Of a stretch of 64,000 nt of DNA, positions 15,141-23,848 are shown in pieces. The position numbers and the translations under genes are program-made. Origin of the DNA: Clostridia bacterium (GTDB taxonomy: Bacteria; Bacillota; Clostridia; Acetivibrionales; DSM-2933); assembly GCA_026418275.1 (NCBI GenBank), contig JAOABQ010000077.1:124001-188000 (forward strand), read 5' to 3'. The notes beneath the pieces were generated by a model, which was not told the DNA's origin, ran no database searches, and saw only the letters and a list, made by a program, of their open reading frames with translations. Positions within the stretch are counted from its first letter, which is position 1, and the number at the start of each line of letters is the position of its first letter.

Positions 15141-17609
15141 ATGCCTATGAAGGTTATCATTGTAGGTGGAGTTGCAGGTGGCGCAAGTGCAGCTGCAAGG
15201 CTTAGAAGACTAAATGAAGATGCTCGAATTATTATGTTTGAAAAGGGCGAATATATTTCCTTTGCCAACTGTGGATTACCCTATTACATTGGCGAAGTGA
15301 TTAAGGAAAAAGACAAATTGGTAGTTCAGACTCCGGAAAAAATGAAGGAAAGATTTAATATTGACGTACGGGTAAAAAGTGAAGTAATTAAAATTATACC
15401 TAATGAAAAAAAAGTTGAGGTTTTTGATAAAGTAAAAAATATTAAATATACAGAGTCTTATGACAAGTTGATTCTTTCTCCAGGCGCGGAACCCATAAAA
15501 CCGAATCTTCCGGGAATAGACTCCCATCGTATTTTCACCTTAAGAAATATTCCCGATACTTACAGGATTAAGGATTTTGTCGATTTACAGAAACCAAGAA
15601 GAGCTGTCGTGGTAGGTGCTGGCTTTATTGGATTGGAAGTTGCTGAAAACCTTCATAAAATGGGGGTAAAAGTCACTGTAGTCGAGCTTGCCGAACATGT
15701 AATCGGCCCCTTGGATTATGAAATGGCGGCCATTGTACACCAGCACTTAAAAACAAAGGAAGTCGAATTTTACTTAAAGGACGCGGTTAAATCCTTTGTT
15801 CAATCGGATCATTTTATTACCGTTGAATTAACCAGCGGAAAATCACTGAAAACAGACATGGTAATTTTAGGAATTGGTGTCCGTCCTGAATCCAAGCTTG
15901 CTGTTGAAGCGGGACTCAGCTTGGGCAAAACCGGAGGTATTCTGGTAGATGAGACAATGAAAACCTCCCATGAAGATATCTATGCTGTAGGCGATGCCAT
16001 TGAGGTAAAAGACTACATCCACGGCGGTTCAGCGCTCATTCCTCTTGCAGGCCCGGCAAATAAGCAAGGAAGGATTGCTGCCAATAATATTTGCGGTGTC
16101 AAGGAAGCTTATCCCGGAACACAAGGCACCTCGATCGTAAAGGTCTTTGATATTACTGTAGCGATTACGGGAAATAATGAAAAAGTATTAAAACGAAATG
16201 GCATTCTTTATGAAAAATCCTTTACCCACTCGCCTTCCCATGCGGGCTATTACCCAGGAGCAATCCCAATGTCCATCAAGCTCATTTTTGAGAGAAATTC
16301 AGGTAAGATTTTAGGGGCACAAATCATCGGTTATGAAGGGGTAGATAAAAGGATTGATGTTATTGCCACTGCCATCCGGGCAGGAATGACAGTTTATGAT
16401 CTGGAAAAACTGGAGCTGGCTTATGCGCCGCCCTATTCCTCAGCCAAGGACCCTGTCAATATTGCAGGCTACACCGCCTCCAATGTGTTAAAGGGTGATG
16501 CATCCATATTTCACTGGGATGAAATTCCATCACTGGATACCGGAAATTCTATTCTCATCGATGTTCGCGCTCCGATGGAATATAGTTTGGGTACTCTTGC
16601 TGGCGCTGTAAATATCCCGGTGGATGATTTAAGAGAGCGACTGGAGGAAATCCCAAAAGATAAGGACATCTATTTATTCTGCCAGGTGGGTCTTCGGGGC
16701 TATGTCGCTTACCGGATTCTTGTACAGAAAGGTTTTAAAAATGTGAAGAATTTAAGCGGCGGCTACAAAACCTATCAATTGGCTGCGCAAAAACAGGCTA
16801 ATGAGGATATTTATGAATATGACAAAATTATGAAAGATGATATGATTAAGTCGGTGGACTGTAATGACGGTTCCTGTAAAGCCGATGCAGATGTTCAGGT
16901 AAATGCATGCGGCCTACAGTGTCCAGGTCCTATTATGAAGGTTTATGATGCCTTGAAGGCTATGAACTATGGCGAAGTCTTAAAGGTTCAAGCAACTGAC
17001 CCGGCTTTTCAAGAAGACATCCGGGCTTGGTGCGAAAAAACCGGCAATACACTTTTAAACATAAACTACAACAACAGTACTTTTGAAGCACTGATAAGGA
17101 AGGAGCTAAAGACGGAACCCCAAGGGACCGTCGAAAAAAAAAATAGCAAAACCATGGTAGTTTTCAGTAATGACCTGGACAAAGCCATTGCCTCCTTTAT
17201 TATTGCCAACGGAGCCGCAGCCATGGGCAGAAAGGTTACCATGTTTTTTACCTTCTGGGGACTTAATATACTGAGAAAGCCCGATGGTAAAAGGGTAAAA
17301 AAAGACCTCTTTGCAAGGATGTTCGGATTTATGATGCCCAAAGGCTCAAAAAAACTGTCCCTTTCAAAAATGAATATGGCCGGAATGGGCACAAAAATGA
17401 TAAGATATATAATGAAAAAGAAAAATGTTGCTTCCCTTGAAGAATTGATTGAGCAAGCAAAAGCCAGCGGTGTTACACTCATCGCATGTAATATGTCCAT
17501 GGATGTCATGGGAATTAAAAAGGAAGAACTCATTGAAGGGGTTACCATTGGCGGTGTTGCTTCCTTCTTAGGCTCAGTTGAAGAATCGGATATGGGGCTA
17601 TTCATATAA
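15141..17609 (+). CDS. FAD-dependent CoA-disulfide reductase / rhodanese / TusA / DsrE fusion
   Basis: A cytoplasmic four-part sulfur-handling enzyme of 822 residues. Residues 1 to about 450 are a pyridine-nucleotide-disulfide reductase of the CoA-disulfide/persulfide reductase group: FAD-binding VIIVGGVAGGASAAARLRR, redox-active Cys in SFANCGLPYY, and an NAD(P)H-binding VVGAGFIGLEVAE. Then come a rhodanese domain (IDVRAPMEYSLG, active Cys in FCQVGLRG), a TusA-like domain (ACGLQCPGP) and a C-terminal DsrE/F-like domain (MVVFSNDLDKAIASF). The set fits reduction of persulfides or polysulfides and relay of sulfane sulfur between cysteines in one chain. The ATG at 15141 has AAAGGGG upstream. The ArsR gene follows after 16 bases. 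The exact substrate is not decided by the sequence. Confidence 0.9.
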   Translation: MPMKVIIVGGVAGGASAAARLRRLNEDARIIMFEKGEYISFANCGLPYYIGEVIKEKDKLVVQTPEKMKERFNIDVRVKSEVIKIIPNEKKVEVFDKVKNIKYTESYDKLILSPGAEPIKPNLPGIDSHRIFTLRNIPDTYRIKDFVDLQKPRRAVVVGAGFIGLEVAENLHKMGVKVTVVELAEHVIGPLDYEMAAIVHQHLKTKEVEFYLKDAVKSFVQSDHFITVELTSGKSLKTDMVILGIGVRPESKLAVEAGLSLGKTGGILVDETMKTSHEDIYAVGDAIEVKDYIHGGSALIPLAGPANKQGRIAANNICGVKEAYPGTQGTSIVKVFDITVAITGNNEKVLKRNGILYEKSFTHSPSHAGYYPGAIPMSIKLIFERNSGKILGAQIIGYEGVDKRIDVIATAIRAGMTVYDLEKLELAYAPPYSSAKDPVNIAGYTASNVLKGDASIFHWDEIPSLDTGNSILIDVRAPMEYSLGTLAGAVNIPVDDLRERLEEIPKDKDIYLFCQVGLRGYVAYRILVQKGFKNVKNLSGGYKTYQLAAQKQANEDIYEYDKIMKDDMIKSVDCNDGSCKADADVQVNACGLQCPGPIMKVYDALKAMNYGEVLKVQATDPAFQEDIRAWCEKTGNTLLNINYNNSTFEALIRKELKTEPQGTVEKKNSKTMVVFSNDLDKAIASFIIANGAAAMGRKVTMFFTFWGLNILRKPDGKRVKKDLFARMFGFMMPKGSKKLSLSKMNMAGMGTKMIRYIMKKKNVASLEELIEQAKASGVTLIACNMSMDVMGIKKEELIEGVTIGGVASFLGSVEESDMGLFI

Positions 17610-17625
17610 TCAGGAGGTAATGAAT

Positions 17626-17910
17626 GTGGTTGATTTAAAAATGTATGATGAAATGGCTGAAAAACTGAAAGCATTAGCACACCCCCACAGGCTCTGTATC
17701 GTAAAAGGTCTTATTCATAATGCCTGTAATGTAACCAAAATCCAAGAGTGCCTTGAACTTCCCCAATCAACGGTATCCCAGCATCTTTCCAAGCTGAAAG
17801 CAGCAGGGATTATTGATGGAGACCGGAAAGGACTGGAGATTTGTTACCGCGTGGTGGATCAAGATGCAGTACGAATTGTAGAAGCACTGTTTAAAGATGT
17901 AAAGGGTTAG
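17626..17910 (+). CDS. ArsR/SmtB-family transcriptional repressor, probably sulfur-responsive
   Basis: A 94-residue winged-helix protein with the ArsR signature (LKALAHPHRLCIVKGLI, then ELPQSTVSQHLSKLKAAGII). Four cysteines (C24, C34, C42, C73) could sense thiols, persulfides or metals. They do not match the spacing I know for BigR/SqrR persulfide sensors, so the ligand is open. The GTG at 17626 is chosen because AGGAGG lies 8 bases before it; the ATG at 17620 is only 2 bases from that site. It follows the sulfur-transfer enzyme and probably represses its own operon through ACGAT-type palindromes. Confidence 0.87.
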   Translation: MVDLKMYDEMAEKLKALAHPHRLCIVKGLIHNACNVTKIQECLELPQSTVSQHLSKLKAAGIIDGDRKGLEICYRVVDQDAVRIVEALFKDVKG

Positions 17911-18031
17911 TTTGCAGATAACAAAATCCCAAACTAGTTTCCAGCATGCAAGCTGTTACTTATCACAAGGATTTACACACTTAAAAAATCTAAATATATC
18001 TTTATTATCTATATCAATAAATCAGAAAATA

Positions 18032-18066
18032 GAAAAAGTGAAACGGATAATCCGCTTCACTTTTTC
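18032..18066 (+). terminator. terminator of the sulfur operon
   Basis: AGAAAAAGTGAA-a-CGGA and TCCG-c-TTCACTTTTTCT form a long hairpin with a T run, about 120 bases after the ArsR stop. Confidence 0.85.
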
Positions 18067-18115
18067 TATTTTTGGCAAAGGAGTACAATAAATAACAAGA
18101 TCCACTATTGATAAG

Positions 18116-18129
18116 TTAAAGCGCTTTAA
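18116..18129. promoter_or_regulatory. cre-like palindrome TTAAAGCGCTTTAA
   Basis: A perfect 14-base palindrome with the central AAGCGCTT core of LacI/CcpA-type operators, 77 bases before the ATG of the dockerin enzyme. Catabolite control of a polysaccharide-degrading enzyme is plausible. The outer bases differ from the TGAAAGC consensus, so a dedicated LacI-family regulator is an alternative. The rest of the 295-base gap holds the terminator and the ribosome site. Confidence 0.45.
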
Positions 18130-18205
18130 TTATTGTTATAGGAGGATGAGTAATAATAGAAAGGATATTCAATTCATCCAATTAAGTAGATTTAGGAGGT
18201 AAATT

Positions 18206-20332
18206 ATGAAGTTTTTTTCAAAAATGAAGGGACTTGGCTCATTACTTACGGCGGTGCTAATCGGTACAATTAGCCTATCCTTTGCATTTGCCGTTACCCG
18301 TGATCTTCCTTCCACCAGGGAAGGAATCAAAATCTCAGGCTTCATTGCACCTGAACTGGAAAACGTATCTCCCCAAATGAAAGCCGGATTCAAAGTAGAA
18401 ATTCCTGAAAATGGAATGTACGGATTGACAGACAGCAATGGGTATTTCGAAATTCTTAACGTTCCACAAGCAACAATCAACTATACCCTAAAAATTACAA
18501 AACAAAGCTACCTCAAAAGGCTAAGCTCACCTTTTGCTTTAAAAGGAAATGCTTCTATTGGAAGTGCAGCTTCTCCAATCCTTATGAAAGCCGGTGACTT
18601 TGTTCAGGACGATGCCATTAACATGACGGACATCGTTGATCTTCTTCAATTTTTCAATAGTGCTGAAGGAGATGGTAAATACAATCTCAATGCAGATTTA
18701 AACATGGACCGGGCTGTCAACATGACTGATATTGTTATCATTATCAATAACTTTAATAAGTCTTCAGCCAACTATGATCCTATAACCATTACACAGAATA
18801 CCACATCGCCTTCTCCAACCCCAACATCAACTCCCATTATCGATGAAAAGGCAAACCTAAAATTTACGTTTACAAAGACCAGCGAGACAGCTACCACCTA
18901 TAAAGGCACCATTACTGTTGAAAATCCAAATAAAGCCTACGCCTGGAACGGAAGTTATTTTGCCATTTGGGATTTTGAGTTTGAAACTTCATCTACTATA
19001 ACATCTACAAGCATCAACGACGGCTCGGTAATCAAAACGGTAAATGGAGACAAAGTGAAGTTTGATATCGGTTGGCTCAGTGTATTTCCTCTTGGCAAAA
19101 AGCTAACCATCGATATAGAAGCCACGAAGAAAGGAACCAAAATATACCCACAAAATTTCTCAGCCAATTATGTGCGTGCAAACGATATCTCCTATCCGGA
19201 ATACGCAGGCCTTCCGTCTTCATGGTATAAAGGCAAACAGGATTTAAAAGCCGAAGATTTGATCAAGGATGTTAGCAGCTATTACAATACTTCTGTTAAG
19301 GCTGTATCCGAAAAGGCAATCATTTATAACCCATACCACCCTACACAGATATGGATCGGTCAATGCAAAAGGCTAACCAAACTGGTAAATGAAACACCCA
19401 ACGTCAGGATATGGGTACCATCAAGATTTATGGCAATGGGACTTGGATTCAACTATGAAACTTTTAAGCTAAACCCCAACTACATGGTGGCATTAGGAAC
19501 AAAAGAAAACTTTGCCTGCGGAATTCTCCATCATTCCAGTAACATTCAGGAAGGCACAAAGGTAATCGTAGACGGCGAAGTACACTACTGGCCTTTTATT
19601 CCTATGGCAGACGGACCGTTCCAACAGGAGTCCCAAAACTTTAATGACTGCAAAGCAAACTACCCGGACTATCTGCCGGCTAATGCAAATCATCCTGCAT
19701 ATTGTCAAACTTCTACCTCCCCGGATGACCCTGCTTTTGTGAGTACTGCAATAACCTGTGGAATCAGCCTCACCATTACCAGGGAGCATTTAAACGCAGT
19801 AAAAGACGTTAACTACAAGCAGTTTATGGAACAGGCAAAAGATTCCTGGGCTGAATACTATGTGCTGGACTACGGCTACAATATGGGTGTGGACGAAATT
19901 TTCAAGGCTAAGATTTTCGGTTCCAGAAGACAGGAAGCTCTGAATTCCCTGCGTATTGATGAAACCCTCGGTCTTGTGGGTGACAGCGGCCATGTACAGG
20001 AAGTTAGGTATATGCTCGAAGATATCAATAATGAAACCCAAAATATATATGATGAAAAAATAACATGGGCAGACATGGAAAAGTACTTACAAAGAATGAG
20101 AATGTTTTATGCAAGCGGAGTTCCTACGGATAGTGAATGGAACCTAATGAAGGATGATGTCCGAAGGGCTTTTGATGTACTATCCGCTCACTGGGGAGGG
20201 CAAACAGTATCTTATAGGTATGACTTCTTAACGTTACTTAGAGTTATGAAGCAGCATCTCCCAAAACCATATACACCAAGACCTGCCGGTGCCAACTGGT
20301 ATGATATTATTACAGGCCAAAAACTTGATTAA
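18206..20332 (+). CDS. secreted enzyme with N-terminal type II X-dockerin, probably GH124-like
   Basis: A 708-residue secreted protein. After a signal peptide (about residues 1-29) come an X module (about 37-125) and a two-loop dockerin (about 128-190, with INMTDIVDLLQFFN and VNMTDIVIIINNFN). A Ser/Thr/Pro linker leads to a beta-rich domain (about 213-325) resembling a family 2-type carbohydrate-binding module. The C-terminal 370 residues are helical, with ALGTKENFACG (E434) and conserved Cys and Trp. From memory this resembles GH124, a cellulosomal endoglucanase family related to GH23 lysozymes, in which such a Glu is the acid; I am only moderately sure. The start has TAGGAGG 6 bases before the ATG. 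The N-terminal dockerin is the reverse of the usual enzyme layout. Confidence 0.75.
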   Translation: MKFFSKMKGLGSLLTAVLIGTISLSFAFAVTRDLPSTREGIKISGFIAPELENVSPQMKAGFKVEIPENGMYGLTDSNGYFEILNVPQATINYTLKITKQSYLKRLSSPFALKGNASIGSAASPILMKAGDFVQDDAINMTDIVDLLQFFNSAEGDGKYNLNADLNMDRAVNMTDIVIIINNFNKSSANYDPITITQNTTSPSPTPTSTPIIDEKANLKFTFTKTSETATTYKGTITVENPNKAYAWNGSYFAIWDFEFETSSTITSTSINDGSVIKTVNGDKVKFDIGWLSVFPLGKKLTIDIEATKKGTKIYPQNFSANYVRANDISYPEYAGLPSSWYKGKQDLKAEDLIKDVSSYYNTSVKAVSEKAIIYNPYHPTQIWIGQCKRLTKLVNETPNVRIWVPSRFMAMGLGFNYETFKLNPNYMVALGTKENFACGILHHSSNIQEGTKVIVDGEVHYWPFIPMADGPFQQESQNFNDCKANYPDYLPANANHPAYCQTSTSPDDPAFVSTAITCGISLTITREHLNAVKDVNYKQFMEQAKDSWAEYYVLDYGYNMGVDEIFKAKIFGSRRQEALNSLRIDETLGLVGDSGHVQEVRYMLEDINNETQNIYDEKITWADMEKYLQRMRMFYASGVPTDSEWNLMKDDVRRAFDVLSAHWGGQTVSYRYDFLTLLRVMKQHLPKPYTPRPAGANWYDIITGQKLD

Positions 20333-20364
20333 AAGTAGGTTTATATAATTTACATATTCCAATT

Positions 20365-20416
20365 AAAAGGGAATGCCTCCAAAAGCGACTTTATTGTCTT
20401 TTAGGCATTCCCCTTT
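20365..20416. terminator. terminator between the dockerin enzyme and the Ter operon
   Basis: AAGGGAATGCCT ... GGCATTCCCCTT pairs over most of its length with a central loop, 35 bases after the dockerin-enzyme stop. It can serve the plus strand and, with its A-rich left flank, possibly the minus-strand operon. Confidence 0.65.
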
Positions 20417-20500
20417 GATTGCTAAGGACCGATAATGATAAAATACTTCCTTTTCCCAGTGAAGAGCCATTTATGTTTTTAAAGTAAAATCAATGTTTTA

Positions 20501-21316
20501 TTATGCTTGTTCTTCACGGATCATTACTTTAATATTTTCCAAAATTTCTTCTCCTGACATAATGCCTATTTTCTCAGTATACTTAAATGGGAGCCCCTTC
20601 CCTATTTTCTCTTCCTGTGCTTTGAGTTCCCCATGGGGTGGAATATAAGAAAAGTCCGCTTTTTCTATAAGGGGATAATCCATGAGGGAATCCCCCGCAG
20701 CAATGACCCTTTTTTCACCCAACTTATTTTTGACATATTCCAGTGCATCCCACTTATTGATAAATTCCGGTACTACGTATAGCTTCCGTCCCTGGAGAGA
20801 TACTCTCCAATGATTTAAAGAAGCCCATCTGGAGTACTCCTCTACCTTATCCCAGGGAATTTTGGTCTCGTCTATGAGAAAGGTCCAAAACAGTTCGTCG
20901 GAAAATCTAAACAGCCTGATCCATGCCTCGCCAAAGGTTTGAATAAACTGTTCGTATACAGCACTTGCATGTAAAGGATGCTTTTGAATGCACCCCTCAA
21001 TATAAGCATCCCAATCCGGGTCGATTTTCCCGTTCACCAGGATTTTCCCCCCGTTACTGGTAATCGAATAGGGTGGTTTGATTTCATTTTGAAAGATACT
21101 GATCCGGGTATACTGCTCAAGGGTTCTTGTGGTAACCGGAATAAAGGTTATGCGCTCATTGATATCCTTCAATAAATCAATGGACCTTTGTGTCATAAAG
21201 GAAATCTCTTCATCTCCTTTTTTTTCAATCAGCCGTATTTCGGTACCATCCGGAATATCAATAAAAAGTCTTTTAGAAAAAATCAGTGTCCCGTCTAAAT
21301 CAGCAGCAAATATCAT
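20501..21316 (-). CDS. HAD-family hydrolase of the Ter biosynthetic operon
   Basis: A 271-residue haloacid-dehalogenase-type phosphatase. Motif I is AADLDGTLIF, with the nucleophile and acid Asp near residues 6 and 8; a Thr-rich motif II is ITFIPVTTRT; motif IV is VIAAGDSLMDYPLI. The large cap and motif spacing fit the Cof/sucrose-phosphatase-like HADs found in tellurium-resistance-type operons. The start overlaps the upstream StiP gene by 4 bases (ATGA), so the two are translationally coupled. It is the last gene of the operon. It probably dephosphorylates an intermediate of the nucleoside-like metabolite proposed for these systems; that step is inferred from context. Confidence 0.86.
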   Translation of the reverse strand: MIFAADLDGTLIFSKRLFIDIPDGTEIRLIEKKGDEEISFMTQRSIDLLKDINERITFIPVTTRTLEQYTRISIFQNEIKPPYSITSNGGKILVNGKIDPDWDAYIEGCIQKHPLHASAVYEQFIQTFGEAWIRLFRFSDELFWTFLIDETKIPWDKVEEYSRWASLNHWRVSLQGRKLYVVPEFINKWDALEYVKNKLGEKRVIAAGDSLMDYPLIEKADFSYIPPHGELKAQEEKIGKGLPFKYTEKIGIMSGEEILENIKVMIREEQA

Positions 21317-22476
21317 TCAACCACCAGCTTCTTTCCATTTTTAGATTGTATTAGCCCGCAGCAAGAAAAGTTCATCTCTTTGTATACTTCCACAGGAACA
21401 CCCCGATCCCTGGCTAAAATCAAAATATGCTTTAAATTCGGGTTATCCGTCCGGTCTATAAGGATCTTCCAGGGAACCCTCCTTAGAAGCACCCGTGTCG
21501 TTTCTCCAACGCCAGGCTTTATGAGGTTGATATCGGGAATATTAAGATCCTCCTGAATTTTCAAAACATCCCTAAGTCCCACATTGAGTATCGGTGGATC
21601 CAGGTCATAGGAGGGTATTTCCAGAGAAAAACACCCTGTAATTTTATCCAAAAAATAATTTGAAAGGTCAATATCCTTCCATTCCGCATAGTACTTCGCG
21701 CCATGGAAATCCCATCTTCCGATGAGGTCTTCCCGTAAAACAGTTCTACTTACAAGTCCGGAAACAGTGGAATTTAAGCAGGCACTGGGTATAAGAAAAT
21801 CCTCCCTTGTACCAAAGGTTTTTACACAGCCTGCCGGGTCTGCCAAAACCGCCAGATCCGGGTTTAATGATATACCATATTTATGGTAAAAGTCATTACA
21901 CGCTTTTAAAAGCACACCGTTGATGACGCCTTTACCCGTCCACCCGTCAATAAACTGGAGATTCTTTCCGGGATGATTGTTTAAGATCCACAGGAGTGCG
22001 TTTTCATCAATGCCTTTATCCCGGATGATGGAAATACTATAATGGGGCAGATTCAATTTATATTTATACTGAATATACCTTTTGATGAGAATCCCAATGG
22101 GAGTCCCTGCCCGGGCAAGGGACACCAGCACCGTATCCGGTCCACGGGTTTTCATAATCTGATGGGATACAATACCTGCCGCAGCAGCGATTTTAGCGGC
22201 TGTGCTCTCCAAAGTTTGATGAAATACTTCCAAATACTCTTCCTTGGGCTGGTACTCAATGGGCAGCATCTCGGAATAATGGGTTCCGCTCTGTATTTTT
22301 TGTTCCCTTTCTTCATTTCCTTGTTCGGAAATAGAACGGGAAATGTCTTTCAAAAGAAATATAACATCATCCTCACTGTAGCTTCCCATTTTATCCGGAT
22401 GATTGATTTGTCTTGCCACATCTATGATATTTTGAGGTAACATAAAGTCCTCCGCATTCAAAACAGTTTTACTCAT
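21313..22476 (-). CDS. StiP-family protein (cysteine protease/PRTase-like) of the Ter operon
   Basis: A 387-residue cytoplasmic protein matching the StiP (stress-induced) family that accompanies TerD genes. Recognisable parts are VLVSLARAGTPIGILIKR, SISIIRDKGIDENAL and the Gly/Thr-rich QFIDGWTGKGVI, which looks like a phosphoribosyltransferase-type PRPP loop. Databases also name this family a cysteine protease, so its activity is uncertain. It lies 4 bases after the PRTase gene and overlaps the HAD gene, so all are in one transcript. The C-terminal quarter (from about residue 290) appears to be a separate small domain. Confidence 0.82.
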   Translation of the reverse strand: MSKTVLNAEDFMLPQNIIDVARQINHPDKMGSYSEDDVIFLLKDISRSISEQGNEEREQKIQSGTHYSEMLPIEYQPKEEYLEVFHQTLESTAAKIAAAAGIVSHQIMKTRGPDTVLVSLARAGTPIGILIKRYIQYKYKLNLPHYSISIIRDKGIDENALLWILNNHPGKNLQFIDGWTGKGVINGVLLKACNDFYHKYGISLNPDLAVLADPAGCVKTFGTREDFLIPSACLNSTVSGLVSRTVLREDLIGRWDFHGAKYYAEWKDIDLSNYFLDKITGCFSLEIPSYDLDPPILNVGLRDVLKIQEDLNIPDINLIKPGVGETTRVLLRRVPWKILIDRTDNPNLKHILILARDRGVPVEVYKEMNFSCCGLIQSKNGKKLVVE

Positions 22477-22480
22477 TTGC

Positions 22481-23848
22481 CTATGAAAGCACTACAAACT
22501 TTAAGGATTTGATTCCCAGATCTTTCATTTTCCCTGCAATCGCTTCTTTATCCCCGCCTGGGATATCCCTCTCCAAAAATAAAAACACTTCATCATAGAG
22601 ACCGGGCAGAATATTATAGCAATAATTTTGAATTCCCCCGTCATAAGGATTCTTAAAAGAGATCGCGGTTTTGATGCAGTAATGGTTTTCAAAAATAGGA
22701 TGTATCGGACTCCTGGTTGTTGATTGGTAAGAAACACCTTCTCCCATTTTTGAGGCAATCACAGAGGGTATATAGATAAACTCATTAAATCCCAAACAAA
22801 GACATCTGTTATAATTTCTATAGGATTTCAACAGCTTTGCTGAATCTGAAACGAATTGATCGATCTCCCTATTATCTTCTTCCATAATCCCAAACCTTCC
22901 GGTAACACCAAGAAAGCTAAAGGGTTTTTCCATTCCGCTGCTTTCCATATAAGTAAAACGATATTTATTTTTAACCGGTATAATTACTGTATCCACGGCA
23001 AAATGGTTCTCCGGTGCTTTTGGAACCGGTATATCAGGAAGTTCGGTGATCGTCCCCTCGTGGCGCATGGTGCCCCGGATGAGCGAAATATTACGGATCT
23101 CAACCCCAAGCTCTTCCTCAAGGATTTCATATTGACGCGTCTCCTTTTCGGAACGCCAGTCCAAAATGGATGCTACAACGTATTTCTTTCCAGGAATCTT
23201 TTTATTTAAGGCACGAATAAGATTTAAAGCAGTTTTGCCGGTGGTAATCTCATCGTCTACCAGCACGATTGTTTTAAATTTCTCCAAAAAGTTGTCCTTC
23301 AGTGTATAGCATAAATGAAGAGTATCGTGAGAATGCTCCTCTTCAAAAGTAAATACCGATTCCAATTCCTTCAAGCGTTCCCTTGTGGTATGAATATAGC
23401 CAACATCCCCGGAGAACGCCCGATACATAGCATTCCCAAGCCCTGTGGCCGTTTCTGCAAACCCGATAAACAAAGTAGTCTCTTCCAGCTTAAAGGACTC
23501 CCGATCCATATAAGCTACTGCATCCGGAATGCTTCCATAATCCTGCAGCGCATCGATTAGGTACCTGGCCCCCTGTAAATGATCTCTTTCCATACACTTA
23601 AGGAGCATATGCGCCAATAAGTACCCTCCAATCCTTGGGACCTCCGGCGGAACGGGAATATGTTTTCCCAGAAGCTTACTTACAAACAAAAAGGCCCGTT
23701 TTTTATTTTTCCTCGCAGCCATGGAAACCAGGGATTCTATTGGAATCCCCAGCTTATTTTCCTTAATATCAAGCTCTAGCTGCAATTGCTCTAAAATTTT
23801 ATATTTCTTATGATCAGATAAATAGACTTGTGTAGTTGCGTTCTTCAT
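22481..23848 (-). CDS. phosphoribosyltransferase with C-terminal TRSP domain (Ter operon)
   Basis: A 455-residue protein whose N-terminal two thirds are a type I phosphoribosyltransferase with the PRPP-binding motif TIVLVDDEITTGKTALNLI. The C-terminal part carries the TRSP signature (STTRSPIHP) that names the domain linked to Ter-type PRTases. In the comparative-genomic model of Ter systems it makes a ribosyl-nucleotide precursor of a secreted or signalling metabolite; the reaction has not been shown to my knowledge. The start has TGGAG 7 bases upstream and lies 35 bases inside the 3' end of the lyase gene, a tight operon overlap. Confidence 0.87.
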   Translation of the reverse strand: MKNATTQVYLSDHKKYKILEQLQLELDIKENKLGIPIESLVSMAARKNKKRAFLFVSKLLGKHIPVPPEVPRIGGYLLAHMLLKCMERDHLQGARYLIDALQDYGSIPDAVAYMDRESFKLEETTLFIGFAETATGLGNAMYRAFSGDVGYIHTTRERLKELESVFTFEEEHSHDTLHLCYTLKDNFLEKFKTIVLVDDEITTGKTALNLIRALNKKIPGKKYVVASILDWRSEKETRQYEILEEELGVEIRNISLIRGTMRHEGTITELPDIPVPKAPENHFAVDTVIIPVKNKYRFTYMESSGMEKPFSFLGVTGRFGIMEEDNREIDQFVSDSAKLLKSYRNYNRCLCLGFNEFIYIPSVIASKMGEGVSYQSTTRSPIHPIFENHYCIKTAISFKNPYDGGIQNYCYNILPGLYDEVFLFLERDIPGGDKEAIAGKMKDLGIKSLKFVVLS

